From the NCBI RefSeq assembly GCF_040225985.1, contig NZ_JBBPEU010000002.1, positions 496,001 through 560,000 on the forward strand: a stretch of 64,000 bases of DNA, written 5' to 3'. This stretch comes from Shimia sp040225985 (GTDB lineage: Bacteria; Pseudomonadota; Alphaproteobacteria; Rhodobacterales; Rhodobacteraceae). The position numbers were made by a program, and so were the translations under genes. Shown here piece by piece: positions 25,183 through 33,583 of this stretch (position 1 is its first letter; every line of letters starts with the position of its first letter). The notes beneath the pieces are model-generated. The model was not told the DNA's origin and did no database searches. It saw only the letters and a list, made by a program, of their open reading frames with translations.

Positions 25183-27540
25183 ATGCCGGACCTGCCCCGC
25201 GACTTTACCAGCCCCGCCCGCGTAGCCATTGGAACGCCCTACAGTGGAACCTTTGAGGTCCGCAGTGGCGCCATCGACAGTGATGCCATCGGGTTCGAGG
25301 CCGAGGCCGGTGTGACCTATCGCTTGCGCGTCAATGCAGGCACGTTTGATCAAAGCCGCAATCCGTTGTTCCGCGAAAACTGGGACAGAGACGGTCTGAT
25401 TGATCGGCAGAATCCTTTTGGTCCGGAAGCAGATCAGGTTCTCTACGCCACGTCTGACAGCACCGGAACCGTCTTTGTAAATGTCGAATCCTACGGTCTC
25501 GGCAACGGCGATCATCCCTACACCGTCACCATTCAAGAGGTGCAGGGCGATCCATCCCCCTTTGCCACCAATGCACAGCCCCTTGCCATCGGACAAACCC
25601 TGAATCTGCGCAACGACTTTTACTTTGACGAGGAAATGTTTGCCGTCACCCTCGTGGGCGGTCAAAGGTACGAATTCCAGGCGACTGAGGTCGGGGTTTC
25701 GGTTTTTAACGAAATACGGCTTTTCCGGGAGTCTGGAGATGGCGCGGGTCTGGAATGGATCGTCGGCGAGACACCTTTTCAAACCGCGCACGACCGCATG
25801 TTGCTGGTCACGCCCCCCGAAGACGGGGAGTATTTTCTGCGGCTACAGGGCGGCAGCAGCCCCGGCGCCTACACCCTGACCTCAAGAGAGAGCGACGACC
25901 TGTCCGGCGGCCCTGACACCTCTGCCAGCATCACGGTGGGGAACAGCCAGACGGGATGGTTCGACGGTGCCAGTGATACTGATGCCTATGCGATAGACCT
26001 GCTGGCCGGGGTCCCCTATGACTTTGAATTGATTTCAGATTTCGGGATGTTGTTGCATCTGCTGGGGCCAGACGGGGAACTTATGGTACGTGGTGACACC
26101 AGCCTGACCACATCCGTGAACAGCGACGGCACCTACTATATCGCCCCCCAGGCGCGCTATGGATTTGCCAATTCGAACTTCGGACCGATTGAAGGCGCCT
26201 TTACCCTCACGGCCAGTTTCGGCGCGGACATTCCTGGCAATACCCAGACCGAAGAACAGCTGACCATTGGCACCCCCCTGACGGAAGAGCTGTTTCCGAA
26301 CGATACCGACTGGTTCGGCATGTCGCTGGCCGCCGACACGTCATACCGGCTCAGCTATAGCAGGTCCGAGTCACGGGAAACGCGGCTGTCGCTGAACGAC
26401 GCTTCGGGACAACCGTTGATCGCCTCAATGGGGGAACCTGCTCGTCCAATCTACTTTGCTTCGGGCGAAGGTGGCAACTTCTTCGCGGGCATCCAGTCGC
26501 TCGACCGGCAGGGCGGGACCTATACCCTGCGCATTGATCCCGTGACCGATATCGGCCAGAGCGTCGCGACCGCCGCCGAGATGCCGCTCAACACCGAACG
26601 CAGAAGCCACCTGTTCCATCAGGACGAAGACTGGTTCTCGGTGACCCCGGAGGGCGACAGCCTGATAATGGTGGAATACAACCGCGCCCACGGCGCCAAG
26701 CCGGAATTGCGCATCGGGGGGGGCCGGCTTGATCTGGACGGACAATCTTACGGGGGCATCGCGGCGACCGTCGTGTCCGAGGCAGACCCGTTCATCCTCG
26801 AAGTCAGCGACCGGGCCGGAAATGCCGCGAATTTCTATACCCTGCATGTCGCCCAACTGCGTGACGCAGGCACCGACGGGCGCGAGGCGCTGGTCGGAAC
26901 CGACGGCAATGACACGCTCAGCGCGCTGGCCAACAATGACACGCTTCTGGGGGGCGATGGCAATGACAGCCTGTTTGCCGGACGCGGTGAAGACCTTTTG
27001 TTTGGCGGTCAGGGCGATGACGGGCTTTTCGGGGGGCTTGGCCATGACCGCCTGAACGGCGACAGGGGCAATGACCTTCTGGCTGGCCATGCAGGTGATG
27101 ACAATCTGGTCGGAGGGCATGGAAACGACACGTTGGTCGGTGGAGCCGGCGACGATTTTCTAAACGGCGGCTATGCGCCGGATATCCTCTATGGCGGCGA
27201 CGGGGCCGACCAGTTTTATCATGCGGCCCGGATGCGCGACAGCTCCGACTGGTCCCACGGTACCGACTGGATCGCCGACTACAGCGACATGGAAGGCGAT
27301 GTTCTGGTCTTCCGTTCGGGCGCCGTGAGAGACGTACTCTTTGATTTACAGGATCTGGGGGCCGGTGACGCCAATACCGATGAATTGGTCATCTCCGTTC
27401 GCACAAACCTTGGCGATATCCGCGATGCCTTTGTGCTGGTCGATGGGGCGGGTTTGAACCAGTTGTTTTACAACCTTGGCGACGGTGTCGACACCTTGGG
27501 CGATGGTGTCGACACGCTGAACATCTTTCTGACGGTCTGA
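25183..27540 (+). CDS. Secreted RTX protein with five PPC-like modules
   Basis: This is a 785-residue protein without a signal peptide. Its first ~560 residues contain five spaced copies of a pre-peptidase C-terminal-like pattern: DSDAIGFEAEAGVTYRL, DEEMFAVTLVGGQRYEF, DTDAYAIDLLAGVPYDF, DTDWFGMSLAADTSYRL and DEDWFSVTPEGDSLIMV. A block of RTX nonapeptides follows (about 567-690, for example NDTLLGGDGNDSLFAG), then a type I secretion-like C-terminal domain. No catalytic domain is apparent, so it is probably structural or adhesive. Near the end GDGVDTL is duplicated in tandem. The ATG at 25183 follows AAGGAT. The gene lies between the J-domain gene and cobS, which are usually close. Confidence 0.85.
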   Translation: MPDLPRDFTSPARVAIGTPYSGTFEVRSGAIDSDAIGFEAEAGVTYRLRVNAGTFDQSRNPLFRENWDRDGLIDRQNPFGPEADQVLYATSDSTGTVFVNVESYGLGNGDHPYTVTIQEVQGDPSPFATNAQPLAIGQTLNLRNDFYFDEEMFAVTLVGGQRYEFQATEVGVSVFNEIRLFRESGDGAGLEWIVGETPFQTAHDRMLLVTPPEDGEYFLRLQGGSSPGAYTLTSRESDDLSGGPDTSASITVGNSQTGWFDGASDTDAYAIDLLAGVPYDFELISDFGMLLHLLGPDGELMVRGDTSLTTSVNSDGTYYIAPQARYGFANSNFGPIEGAFTLTASFGADIPGNTQTEEQLTIGTPLTEELFPNDTDWFGMSLAADTSYRLSYSRSESRETRLSLNDASGQPLIASMGEPARPIYFASGEGGNFFAGIQSLDRQGGTYTLRIDPVTDIGQSVATAAEMPLNTERRSHLFHQDEDWFSVTPEGDSLIMVEYNRAHGAKPELRIGGGRLDLDGQSYGGIAATVVSEADPFILEVSDRAGNAANFYTLHVAQLRDAGTDGREALVGTDGNDTLSALANNDTLLGGDGNDSLFAGRGEDLLFGGQGDDGLFGGLGHDRLNGDRGNDLLAGHAGDDNLVGGHGNDTLVGGAGDDFLNGGYAPDILYGGDGADQFYHAARMRDSSDWSHGTDWIADYSDMEGDVLVFRSGAVRDVLFDLQDLGAGDANTDELVISVRTNLGDIRDAFVLVDGAGLNQLFYNLGDGVDTLGDGVDTLNIFLTV

Positions 27541-27560
27541 CGCCTTGGCCCGCAGCCGTG

Positions 27561-28040
27561 TTATGCTGCCCGAAACACCAAGGACACGCCGTTGATGCAA
27601 TGGCGTTTGCCGGTCGGTTTCGGCCCATCGTCAAAGATATGGCCCAGATGGCTACCGCAGCGGCGGCAATGGCATTCGGTGTGGACGCCCCAGATCGTAC
27701 GGTCGGGCTTGGTACCGATGGCATTTTTCTGTGCCTTCCAAAAGCTGGGCCAGCCGGTGCCGCTGTCGTATTTGTGTTTGCTGGAATAGAGCGGAAGATC
27801 ACAACCGCGGCAGTGATACATGCCGGGATCATAGACCTTGTCCAGCGGCGAAGATCCCGCGCGCTCGGTCCCTTCCTTACGCATCACCTTGTATTCCAAC
27901 GGGGTCAGCATTGCGCGCCATTCCGCCTCGGTGCGGGTCACTTCAAACGCCTTTTGCGTGGCCCCGGACGGGCGCGCCGACAACAGAGCGCCCCCGATCA
28001 AAGCGGTGGCCCCGGTCAGAAAGACACGTCGTTGCATCAT
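27561..28040 (-). CDS. msrB: Tat-exported methionine-R-sulfoxide reductase B
   Basis: This is a 159-residue MsrB that reduces methionine R-sulfoxide. The zinc pair of CxxC motifs is Cys77/Cys80 (CRGC) and Cys125/Cys128 (CRRC). The catalytic Cys148 is in GKRHCINGVSL. TGWPSF and GSHLGHIFDDGP are conserved. The N-terminus has a twin-arginine signal (RRVFLTGATALIGGALL, residues 4-20), so the enzyme should act folded in the periplasm. It would need an electron donor there, and none is encoded nearby. The CINGVSL segment differs slightly from the usual CINSASL. It converges with the PPC/RTX gene and diverges from cobS. Confidence 0.93.
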   Translation of the reverse strand: MMQRRVFLTGATALIGGALLSARPSGATQKAFEVTRTEAEWRAMLTPLEYKVMRKEGTERAGSSPLDKVYDPGMYHCRGCDLPLYSSKHKYDSGTGWPSFWKAQKNAIGTKPDRTIWGVHTECHCRRCGSHLGHIFDDGPKPTGKRHCINGVSLVFRAA

Positions 28041-28233
28041 ATTTCTCCTTATCCTTGGTCAAAAACTGGACATTTCCGGCGACCGCATCAACTCAACCCT
28101 CTGCACGACATCGCGAGGTTTGTGACATCGCAACGTCTTTTGCTCTTTCCCTTGTGGATGGTGGCGATATGGTGCAGGAGTTTGCGAAAGTTTATTCACC
28201 GGTCAAAGACCGGCGGCAAGAAGGATCGAGAAA

Positions 28234-29220
28234 ATGGCGGACGGGCTGGTAGACATCAATGCAAAACCGACCGAGGACATTTCGGTACGCGAAGTGTTCG
28301 GCATTGATACGGACATGACGGTCAAAGGCTTTGCCGACCGCAGCGATCGCGTGCCCGAGATCGACCACACCTACAAGTTCGACCCTGACACCACGCTGGC
28401 CATTCTGGCTGGCTTTGCCCGCAACCGCCGCGTGATGGTGCAGGGCTATCACGGCACGGGCAAATCGACCCATATCGAACAGGTCGCCGCGCGCCTGAAC
28501 TGGCCCGCCGTGCGCGTGAACCTCGACAGCCACATCAGCCGGATCGACCTGATCGGCAAGGACGCGATCAAGCTGAAAGACGGCAAGCAGGTCACAGAAT
28601 TCCACGAAGGCATCCTGCCTTGGGCGCTGCGCAACCCGGTTGCAATCGTGTTCGACGAATATGACGCGGGCCGCGCTGACGTGATGTTCGTGATCCAGCG
28701 CGTTCTGGAAACCGACGGCAAGCTGACCCTTCTGGACCAGAACGAGATCATCACCCCGCACAAGTATTTCCGCCTGTTCGCCACCGCCAACACGGTTGGT
28801 CTGGGCGATACCACGGGCCTCTATCACGGCACCCAGCAGATCAACCAGGCGCAGATGGACCGCTGGTCGCTGGTCGCGACGCTGAACTACCTGTCGATCG
28901 ACGCCGAAACCAACATCGTTCTGGCCAAGAACCCGCATTTCAACACCGAGGCAGGCCGCAAGACCGTCAAGCAGATGGTCACTGTCGCCGACCTGACCCG
29001 CACCGCCTTTATGAACGGGGATCTGTCGACCGTGATGTCGCCGCGGACCGTGATTTCCTGGGCCGAAAACGCGGAAATCTTCCGCAACGTGGGCTATGCC
29101 TTCCGCCTGACCTTCCTCAACAAATGTGACGAGCTGGAACGCCAGACCGTGGCCGAGTTCTATCAGCGCCTGTTCGACGAGGAACTGCCGGAAAGCGCGG
29201 CGAGCGCGGCGTTGCTGTAA
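28234..29220 (+). CDS. cobS: Cobaltochelatase AAA+ subunit CobS
   Basis: CobS is the 328-residue AAA+ ATPase of the aerobic CobN-CobS-CobT complex that inserts cobalt into hydrogenobyrinic acid a,c-diamide. Walker A is GYHGTGKST (residues 71-79) and Walker B is VAIVFDEYDAG (about 134-144). The sensor-like segment FRLFATANTVGLGDTTG is present. The start is ATG at 28234. cobT follows after 117 bases. cobN is not in this window. Confidence 0.97.
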   Translation: MADGLVDINAKPTEDISVREVFGIDTDMTVKGFADRSDRVPEIDHTYKFDPDTTLAILAGFARNRRVMVQGYHGTGKSTHIEQVAARLNWPAVRVNLDSHISRIDLIGKDAIKLKDGKQVTEFHEGILPWALRNPVAIVFDEYDAGRADVMFVIQRVLETDGKLTLLDQNEIITPHKYFRLFATANTVGLGDTTGLYHGTQQINQAQMDRWSLVATLNYLSIDAETNIVLAKNPHFNTEAGRKTVKQMVTVADLTRTAFMNGDLSTVMSPRTVISWAENAEIFRNVGYAFRLTFLNKCDELERQTVAEFYQRLFDEELPESAASAALL

Positions 29221-29337
29221 GCAGGGCCGTTCTTTTCTGAAAGAGCAGGACACACAATAAGGCGGCGGCTCTGACGGGGCCGCCACTGGACTTTCCCGGC
29301 GGAACACGCAACGCTGAGGGTAGCAGAGGGTGACACT

Positions 29338-31212
29338 ATGAAAAAACCATCCGACAACCCCGCCGATCCGTTCAAAAAGGCATTGGCCGAAGCGACCAAG
29401 GTGATGGCCGACAATCCGGAATTGTCGGTCACTTACACGGTCGATCCAGCGGGCGTGTCGGGGGAACAGGTGCGCCTGCCGCAGGTCAGCCGACGCATGA
29501 CGCGGGACGAAGTGCTGCTGGCGCGGGGTACGGCGGATGCGCTGGCCTTGAACCTGAAATATCACGACAACGCGACCCACGCAAAATACGCGCCGCCGCA
29601 GGGCATGGCGCGTGATCTTTATGAAGCGATGGAAACCGCCCGTTGCGAGGCGATGGGCGCGCGCGACATGCCCGGCACAGCCGGAAACATCGACGCCAAG
29701 ATCGAACACGAGGCACGCGGGCGCGGCTATGACAGTCTGACCAGTTCGTCAGAGGCCCCGCTGGCCGTCGCCGCCGGTTACCTGATCCGACATCTGGCGA
29801 CGGGGCGTGACCTGCCCCCGGCCGCACGCAACGTGATGGAACTCTGGCAGGGCTATATCGAACAGCAGGCCGGTGACACGCTGGGCGACCTGAACGACCT
29901 TTTGGCCGACCAACAGGGCTTTGCCAAGTTTGCCCGCCAGATCATCGAGGATCTGGGCTATGGCGACCAACTGGGCGACGATCCCGATCAGGACGACGAT
30001 CAGGAGGATGACGCCGAAGACGACGCCGAGGAACAGCCCGATCCGGATTCATCCGGCAACGAGGACAGCCAGGATGACGAGTCCGAGGCCAGCCCAGAAC
30101 AGTCGCAGGACGAACAGCAGGACATGTCCGAGGCGCAGGTCTCGATGGACGAGATGGCCGAAGACGAAATGGGCGAAGACGTTGAGATGCCCGAGGGCGA
30201 GGCCCCTCTCGAGCCGCCCGCGCCCCAGCCGATCTCGGATGCTGATCCTGACTACAAGGCGTTCAACACCGCCCATGACGAAGAAATCGCCGCCGAAGAT
30301 CTGGCCGAACCTGTCGAGCTGGAACGGTTGCGCGCCTATCTGGATCAACAGCTTGAGCCGCTGAAAGGCGCCGTCAGCCGTCTTGCCAACAAGTTGCAGC
30401 GCCGCCTTCAGGCCCAACAGAACCGCAGCTGGTCGTTCGACCAGGAAGAGGGCATTCTTGATGCCGGGCGTCTGGCCCGTGTTGTGGCCAACCCGACCAC
30501 GCCCCTGTCGTTCAAGGTCGAACAGGATACCGAATTCCGCGACACGGTGGTCACGCTTTTGTTGGACAATTCAGGCTCGATGCGGGGGCGTCCGATCTCC
30601 ATTGCCGCGATCTGTGCCGATGTTCTGGCGCGCACGTTGGAACGCTGCAACGTCAAGGTCGAGATCCTTGGCTTCACCACGCGCGCATGGAAAGGCGGGC
30701 TGAGCCGCGAAGACTGGCTGAACGAGGGCCGCCCACAACAACCAGGACGCCTGAACGACCTGCGTCACATCATCTATAAATCCGCCGATGCCCCTTGGCG
30801 ACGCAGCCATCTCAACCTTGGTCTGATGATGAAAGAGGGCCTGTTGAAAGAAAACATCGACGGTGAGGCGCTGGAATGGGCCCACCGCCGGATGCTGGCG
30901 CGGCGTGAACAGCGCAAGATCCTGATGGTAATTTCGGACGGCGCGCCGGTGGATGACTCTACCCTGTCGGTCAACCCGGCCAATTACCTTGAAAAGCACT
31001 TGCGCGACGTGATCGCCATGGTCGAAAAACGCAAGCTGGTCGAGTTGCTGGCCATCGGGATCGGGCACGACGTGACGCGCTATTACGAACGAGCGGTCAC
31101 GATCACGGATGTGGAACAACTGGCGGGGGCAATGACAGAACAACTGGCCAGCCTGTTTGACGCCGATCCCCGCAAGCGGGCAAGGGTTCTGGGCATGCGC
31201 AAGGTTGGCTAG
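29338..31212 (+). CDS. cobT: Cobaltochelatase subunit CobT
   Basis: This is a 624-residue protein, the AAA+ partner platform of cobaltochelatase. An N-terminal helical domain is followed by a strongly acidic low-complexity stretch (about residues 215-320, rich in Asp, Glu and Gln). A C-terminal von Willebrand A domain carries the MIDAS motif LLLDNSGSMRG (about residue 410). CobT and CobS assemble into a chaperone-like ring acting on CobN. The order and lengths agree with characterised CobST. A hairpin repeat element lies immediately after the stop. Confidence 0.97.
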   Translation: MKKPSDNPADPFKKALAEATKVMADNPELSVTYTVDPAGVSGEQVRLPQVSRRMTRDEVLLARGTADALALNLKYHDNATHAKYAPPQGMARDLYEAMETARCEAMGARDMPGTAGNIDAKIEHEARGRGYDSLTSSSEAPLAVAAGYLIRHLATGRDLPPAARNVMELWQGYIEQQAGDTLGDLNDLLADQQGFAKFARQIIEDLGYGDQLGDDPDQDDDQEDDAEDDAEEQPDPDSSGNEDSQDDESEASPEQSQDEQQDMSEAQVSMDEMAEDEMGEDVEMPEGEAPLEPPAPQPISDADPDYKAFNTAHDEEIAAEDLAEPVELERLRAYLDQQLEPLKGAVSRLANKLQRRLQAQQNRSWSFDQEEGILDAGRLARVVANPTTPLSFKVEQDTEFRDTVVTLLLDNSGSMRGRPISIAAICADVLARTLERCNVKVEILGFTTRAWKGGLSREDWLNEGRPQQPGRLNDLRHIIYKSADAPWRRSHLNLGLMMKEGLLKENIDGEALEWAHRRMLARREQRKILMVISDGAPVDDSTLSVNPANYLEKHLRDVIAMVEKRKLVELLAIGIGHDVTRYYERAVTITDVEQLAGAMTEQLASLFDADPRKRARVLGMRKVG

Positions 31213-31216
31213 GGCC

Positions 31217-31266
31217 GATTGGGGGCGCTGCCCCCAAACCCCCGGAGTATTTTTCCCAAGGTGAAG
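31217..31266 (+). repeat. Intergenic hairpin plus GGAGTATTTTT repeat element (copy A)
   Basis: TTGGGGGC (31219-31226) and GCCCCCAA (31230-31237) form a perfect 8-bp stem with a GCT loop right after cobT. CCCCCGGAGTATTTTTCCC and AAGGTGAAG follow. Its closest relative is at 50896-50957 on the other strand. It probably works as a terminator between cobT and the aminopeptidase gene. Confidence 0.65.
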
Positions 31267-31292
31267 ACAATCAGGCAGGTAGGAGGCAGTCC

Positions 31293-33095
31293 ATGTTCCA
31301 GCAATTCAACGCCGCGTCGCAACCGGAACAGGGGCCTGCCCGCCTTGCCGCCTTGCGGGCGGAACTGGCGCACGCAGGGCTGGACGGTTTCCTCGTGCCG
31401 CGCGCCGATGCCCATCAGGGCGAATATGTGGCGCCCCGCGACGAACGGCTGGCATGGCTGACGGGGTTCACCGGATCGGCCGGTTTTTGCGCGGTGCTGG
31501 CGGATGTGGCCGGTGTCTTCGTGGACGGGCGCTATCGCGAGCAGGTGAAACTGCAGGTCGCAGATGTGTTTACCCCCGTGGACTGGCCTGAAAACACGCT
31601 GGCTGCGTGGCTGGCGGATCATGCAGCGGCAGGGGCACGGGTTGGGTTCGACCCGTGGCTGCACACGATTGACGAGATCGATCGCCTGACACACGCCCTG
31701 CAGGGCAAGGATATTGCGCTGGTGCCGGTCGCGAACCAGGTGGACCGCATCTGGGAGGACCAGCCCGACCCGCCGCGCGCGCCGGTCACGGCGCAACCCG
31801 TTGCGCTTGCCGGCGAGCCTCATGCCGACAAGCTGGCGCGTTTGGCCAAGGGGCTTCGCGACGCCGGGGACAGCGCCGCCGTGATCACCCTGCCCGATAG
31901 TCTGGCATGGCTGCTGAACATCCGGGGCACCGACATTCCGCGCAATCCGGTGACACATGGCTTTGCCATTCTGCACGCTGACGCCACGCTGGACCTTTTC
32001 ATGGATCCGGTGAAATTCGAAACGCTGGAAGAGGATCATTTCGGCCCCGCGATCCGCGAACACGTGCCGGATCTGTTCCTGACCACCCTGCAGGGTTTGT
32101 CCGGCCCGGTTCTGGTCGATGCAGGCAGCGCGCCAGTGGCCGTCGCAGAGGCGCTTCAAGGCGCGAGCGTGGACATCCGCAAGGGCGCGGACCCCTGCGC
32201 CCTGCCCAAGGCATGCAAGAACGCCGCTGAAATTGCCGGCACGACCGAGGCACATCTGCGCGACGGCGCGGCAATGTGTACCTTCCTTGCATGGTTTGAC
32301 CAGAACGCCGAGAGCGGGATCACCGAGATCGACGTGGTGACGCAGCTGGAAACCTGCCGCCGGGAGACGGGCCAGTTGCAGGATATCAGCTTTGACACAA
32401 TCGCGGGCACAGGACCGCATGGCGCGGTGATCCATTACCGCGTGACCCACGACACCAACCGCACACTGGCCACAGGCGATCTGTTGGTGTTGGACAGCGG
32501 CGGACAGTACCGGGACGGCACCACCGACATCACCCGCACCCTGCCCGTGGGCGCGGTCGGGACCGAGGAAAAGGCCGCCTTTACCCGCGTGTTGCAGGGC
32601 ATGATCGCGGTCTCGCAACTGCGGTGGCCACAGGGCCTCGCCGGACAACACCTTGAGGCGATCGGGCGTGTGCCACTTTGGTCGGCCGGGCAGGATTTCG
32701 ATCACGGGCTGGGACACGGAGTCGGGGTTTACCTTTGTGTACATGAGGGCCCGCAACGGCTGAGCCGCCTGTCGGATGTGCCGCTGCGGCCCGGCATGAT
32801 CCTCTCCAACGAACCCGGCTATTACCGGCCGGGCGCATTCGGGATCCGTCTGGAAAACCTTGTGCTGGTGGAAGAAGCTCCTGCTCTGCCCGCTGGAGAT
32901 GCGCACCGCGTGATGTTGCAGTTCCGCACGCTGACCTGGGTGCCGATTGATCGGCGCCTGATCGACACGGCGCTTCTGACACAGGCCGAGCGCGACTGGA
33001 TCGACGCCTACCATGCGACGTGTCGTCATCTTCTGGCACCAAGGGTGGAAAAAGACGTCGCAATCTGGTTGGATCGCGCAACGGCACCATTGTAA
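31293..33095 (+). CDS. pepP: Aminopeptidase P family Xaa-Pro peptidase (M24B)
   Basis: This is a 600-residue cytosolic enzyme with two creatinase-like N-terminal domains and a C-terminal pita-bread metal domain. The dinuclear metal ligands can be seen: two Asp in LVLDSGGQYRDGTTDITRT, His in LGHGVGVYLCVHEGP, and two Glu in LSNEPGYYRPGAF and IRLENLVLVEEAP. The length (600) matches the long eukaryote-like APP form found in alphaproteobacteria, not the 440-residue E. coli PepP. It removes N-terminal residues preceding proline. AGGAGG precedes the ATG at 31293. Confidence 0.93.
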   Translation: MFQQFNAASQPEQGPARLAALRAELAHAGLDGFLVPRADAHQGEYVAPRDERLAWLTGFTGSAGFCAVLADVAGVFVDGRYREQVKLQVADVFTPVDWPENTLAAWLADHAAAGARVGFDPWLHTIDEIDRLTHALQGKDIALVPVANQVDRIWEDQPDPPRAPVTAQPVALAGEPHADKLARLAKGLRDAGDSAAVITLPDSLAWLLNIRGTDIPRNPVTHGFAILHADATLDLFMDPVKFETLEEDHFGPAIREHVPDLFLTTLQGLSGPVLVDAGSAPVAVAEALQGASVDIRKGADPCALPKACKNAAEIAGTTEAHLRDGAAMCTFLAWFDQNAESGITEIDVVTQLETCRRETGQLQDISFDTIAGTGPHGAVIHYRVTHDTNRTLATGDLLVLDSGGQYRDGTTDITRTLPVGAVGTEEKAAFTRVLQGMIAVSQLRWPQGLAGQHLEAIGRVPLWSAGQDFDHGLGHGVGVYLCVHEGPQRLSRLSDVPLRPGMILSNEPGYYRPGAFGIRLENLVLVEEAPALPAGDAHRVMLQFRTLTWVPIDRRLIDTALLTQAERDWIDAYHATCRHLLAPRVEKDVAIWLDRATAPL

Positions 33096-33114
33096 TGTTA
33101 CAAACAGGTGCAGT

Positions 33115-33134
33115 TGTGACATGACTCTGTCACA
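33115..33134. promoter_or_regulatory. Inverted repeat upstream of the DUF427 gene
   Basis: TGTGACA (33115-33121) and TGTCACA (33128-33134) are perfect inverted repeats 6 bases apart, 48 bases before the start codon. A TATGAT -10-like hexamer follows at 33146-33151. The spacing is wrong for a CRP/FNR site. It may be an operator or an RNA hairpin in the leader. Confidence 0.35.
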
Positions 33135-33181
33135 TGTATCCAAGATATGATACGCCGGACCTGAAATTGGGGGATTAGACG

Positions 33182-33526
33182 ATGACCAGCAAGATCACCA
33201 TCCGCAAGGCGGACGGCAATTGGGTTGTGCGCGCAGGCGGCGCGACTTTGGGTGAAAGCGCGAATGCACTGGAACTGAGCGAAGGCGATCTGCCGCCCGT
33301 GATCTATTTTCCTCGTGAAGACATCGCCATGGCCTTTCTCGATGAAAGCGATCACCGTACCCATTGCCCGCACAAGGGCGATGCCAGCTATTTCTCGATC
33401 GTGACCAAATCGAAAACCATCGAGAACGCCGGCTGGAGCTATGAAGCGCCGATCGAAGACGTGGCGCGCATCAAGGATCACATTGCGTTCTATGTCAGTG
33501 ACGAAGTGGCAGTCGAACGGGTCTGA
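33182..33526 (+). CDS. DUF427 domain protein
   Basis: This is a 114-residue protein with the DUF427 fold. It has the conserved VIYFPREDIAMAFL, THCPHKGDASYFS and AFYVSDEVAVE segments. The CPHKG motif is family-invariant and suggests a functional Cys/His pair, but no activity is established. A weak GGGGA site precedes the ATG. It is monocistronic, with its own dyad-containing upstream region and a strong terminator. Confidence 0.88.
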   Translation: MTSKITIRKADGNWVVRAGGATLGESANALELSEGDLPPVIYFPREDIAMAFLDESDHRTHCPHKGDASYFSIVTKSKTIENAGWSYEAPIEDVARIKDHIAFYVSDEVAVERV

Positions 33527-33555
33527 GCGACCGGTCCCAAACGAAACAGTCAACA

Positions 33556-33583
33556 GGGCGTGCCGATGGCGCGCCCTTTTTTT
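33556..33583 (+). terminator. Rho-independent terminator
   Basis: GGGCGTGCC (33556-33564) pairs with GGCGCGCCC (33568-33576) over nine base pairs, including one G-U, with a GAT loop. Seven T residues follow. It ends the DUF427 transcript immediately before the converging ClC gene. Confidence 0.88.

Noticed and set aside
26890..27200. Short periodic DNA repeats resembling a CRISPR or tandem repeat array
   Set aside because: The periodicity is 27 bases, in frame, and encodes RTX nonapeptides with variable third positions.
33115..33134. CRP/FNR-type site before DUF427
   Set aside because: The TGTGA and TCACA halves are ten bases apart, not six.
28192..33143. Large minus-strand frames over cobS (28192-29709) and pepP (31209-33143)
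   Set aside because: They are shadows of well-identified plus-strand genes.
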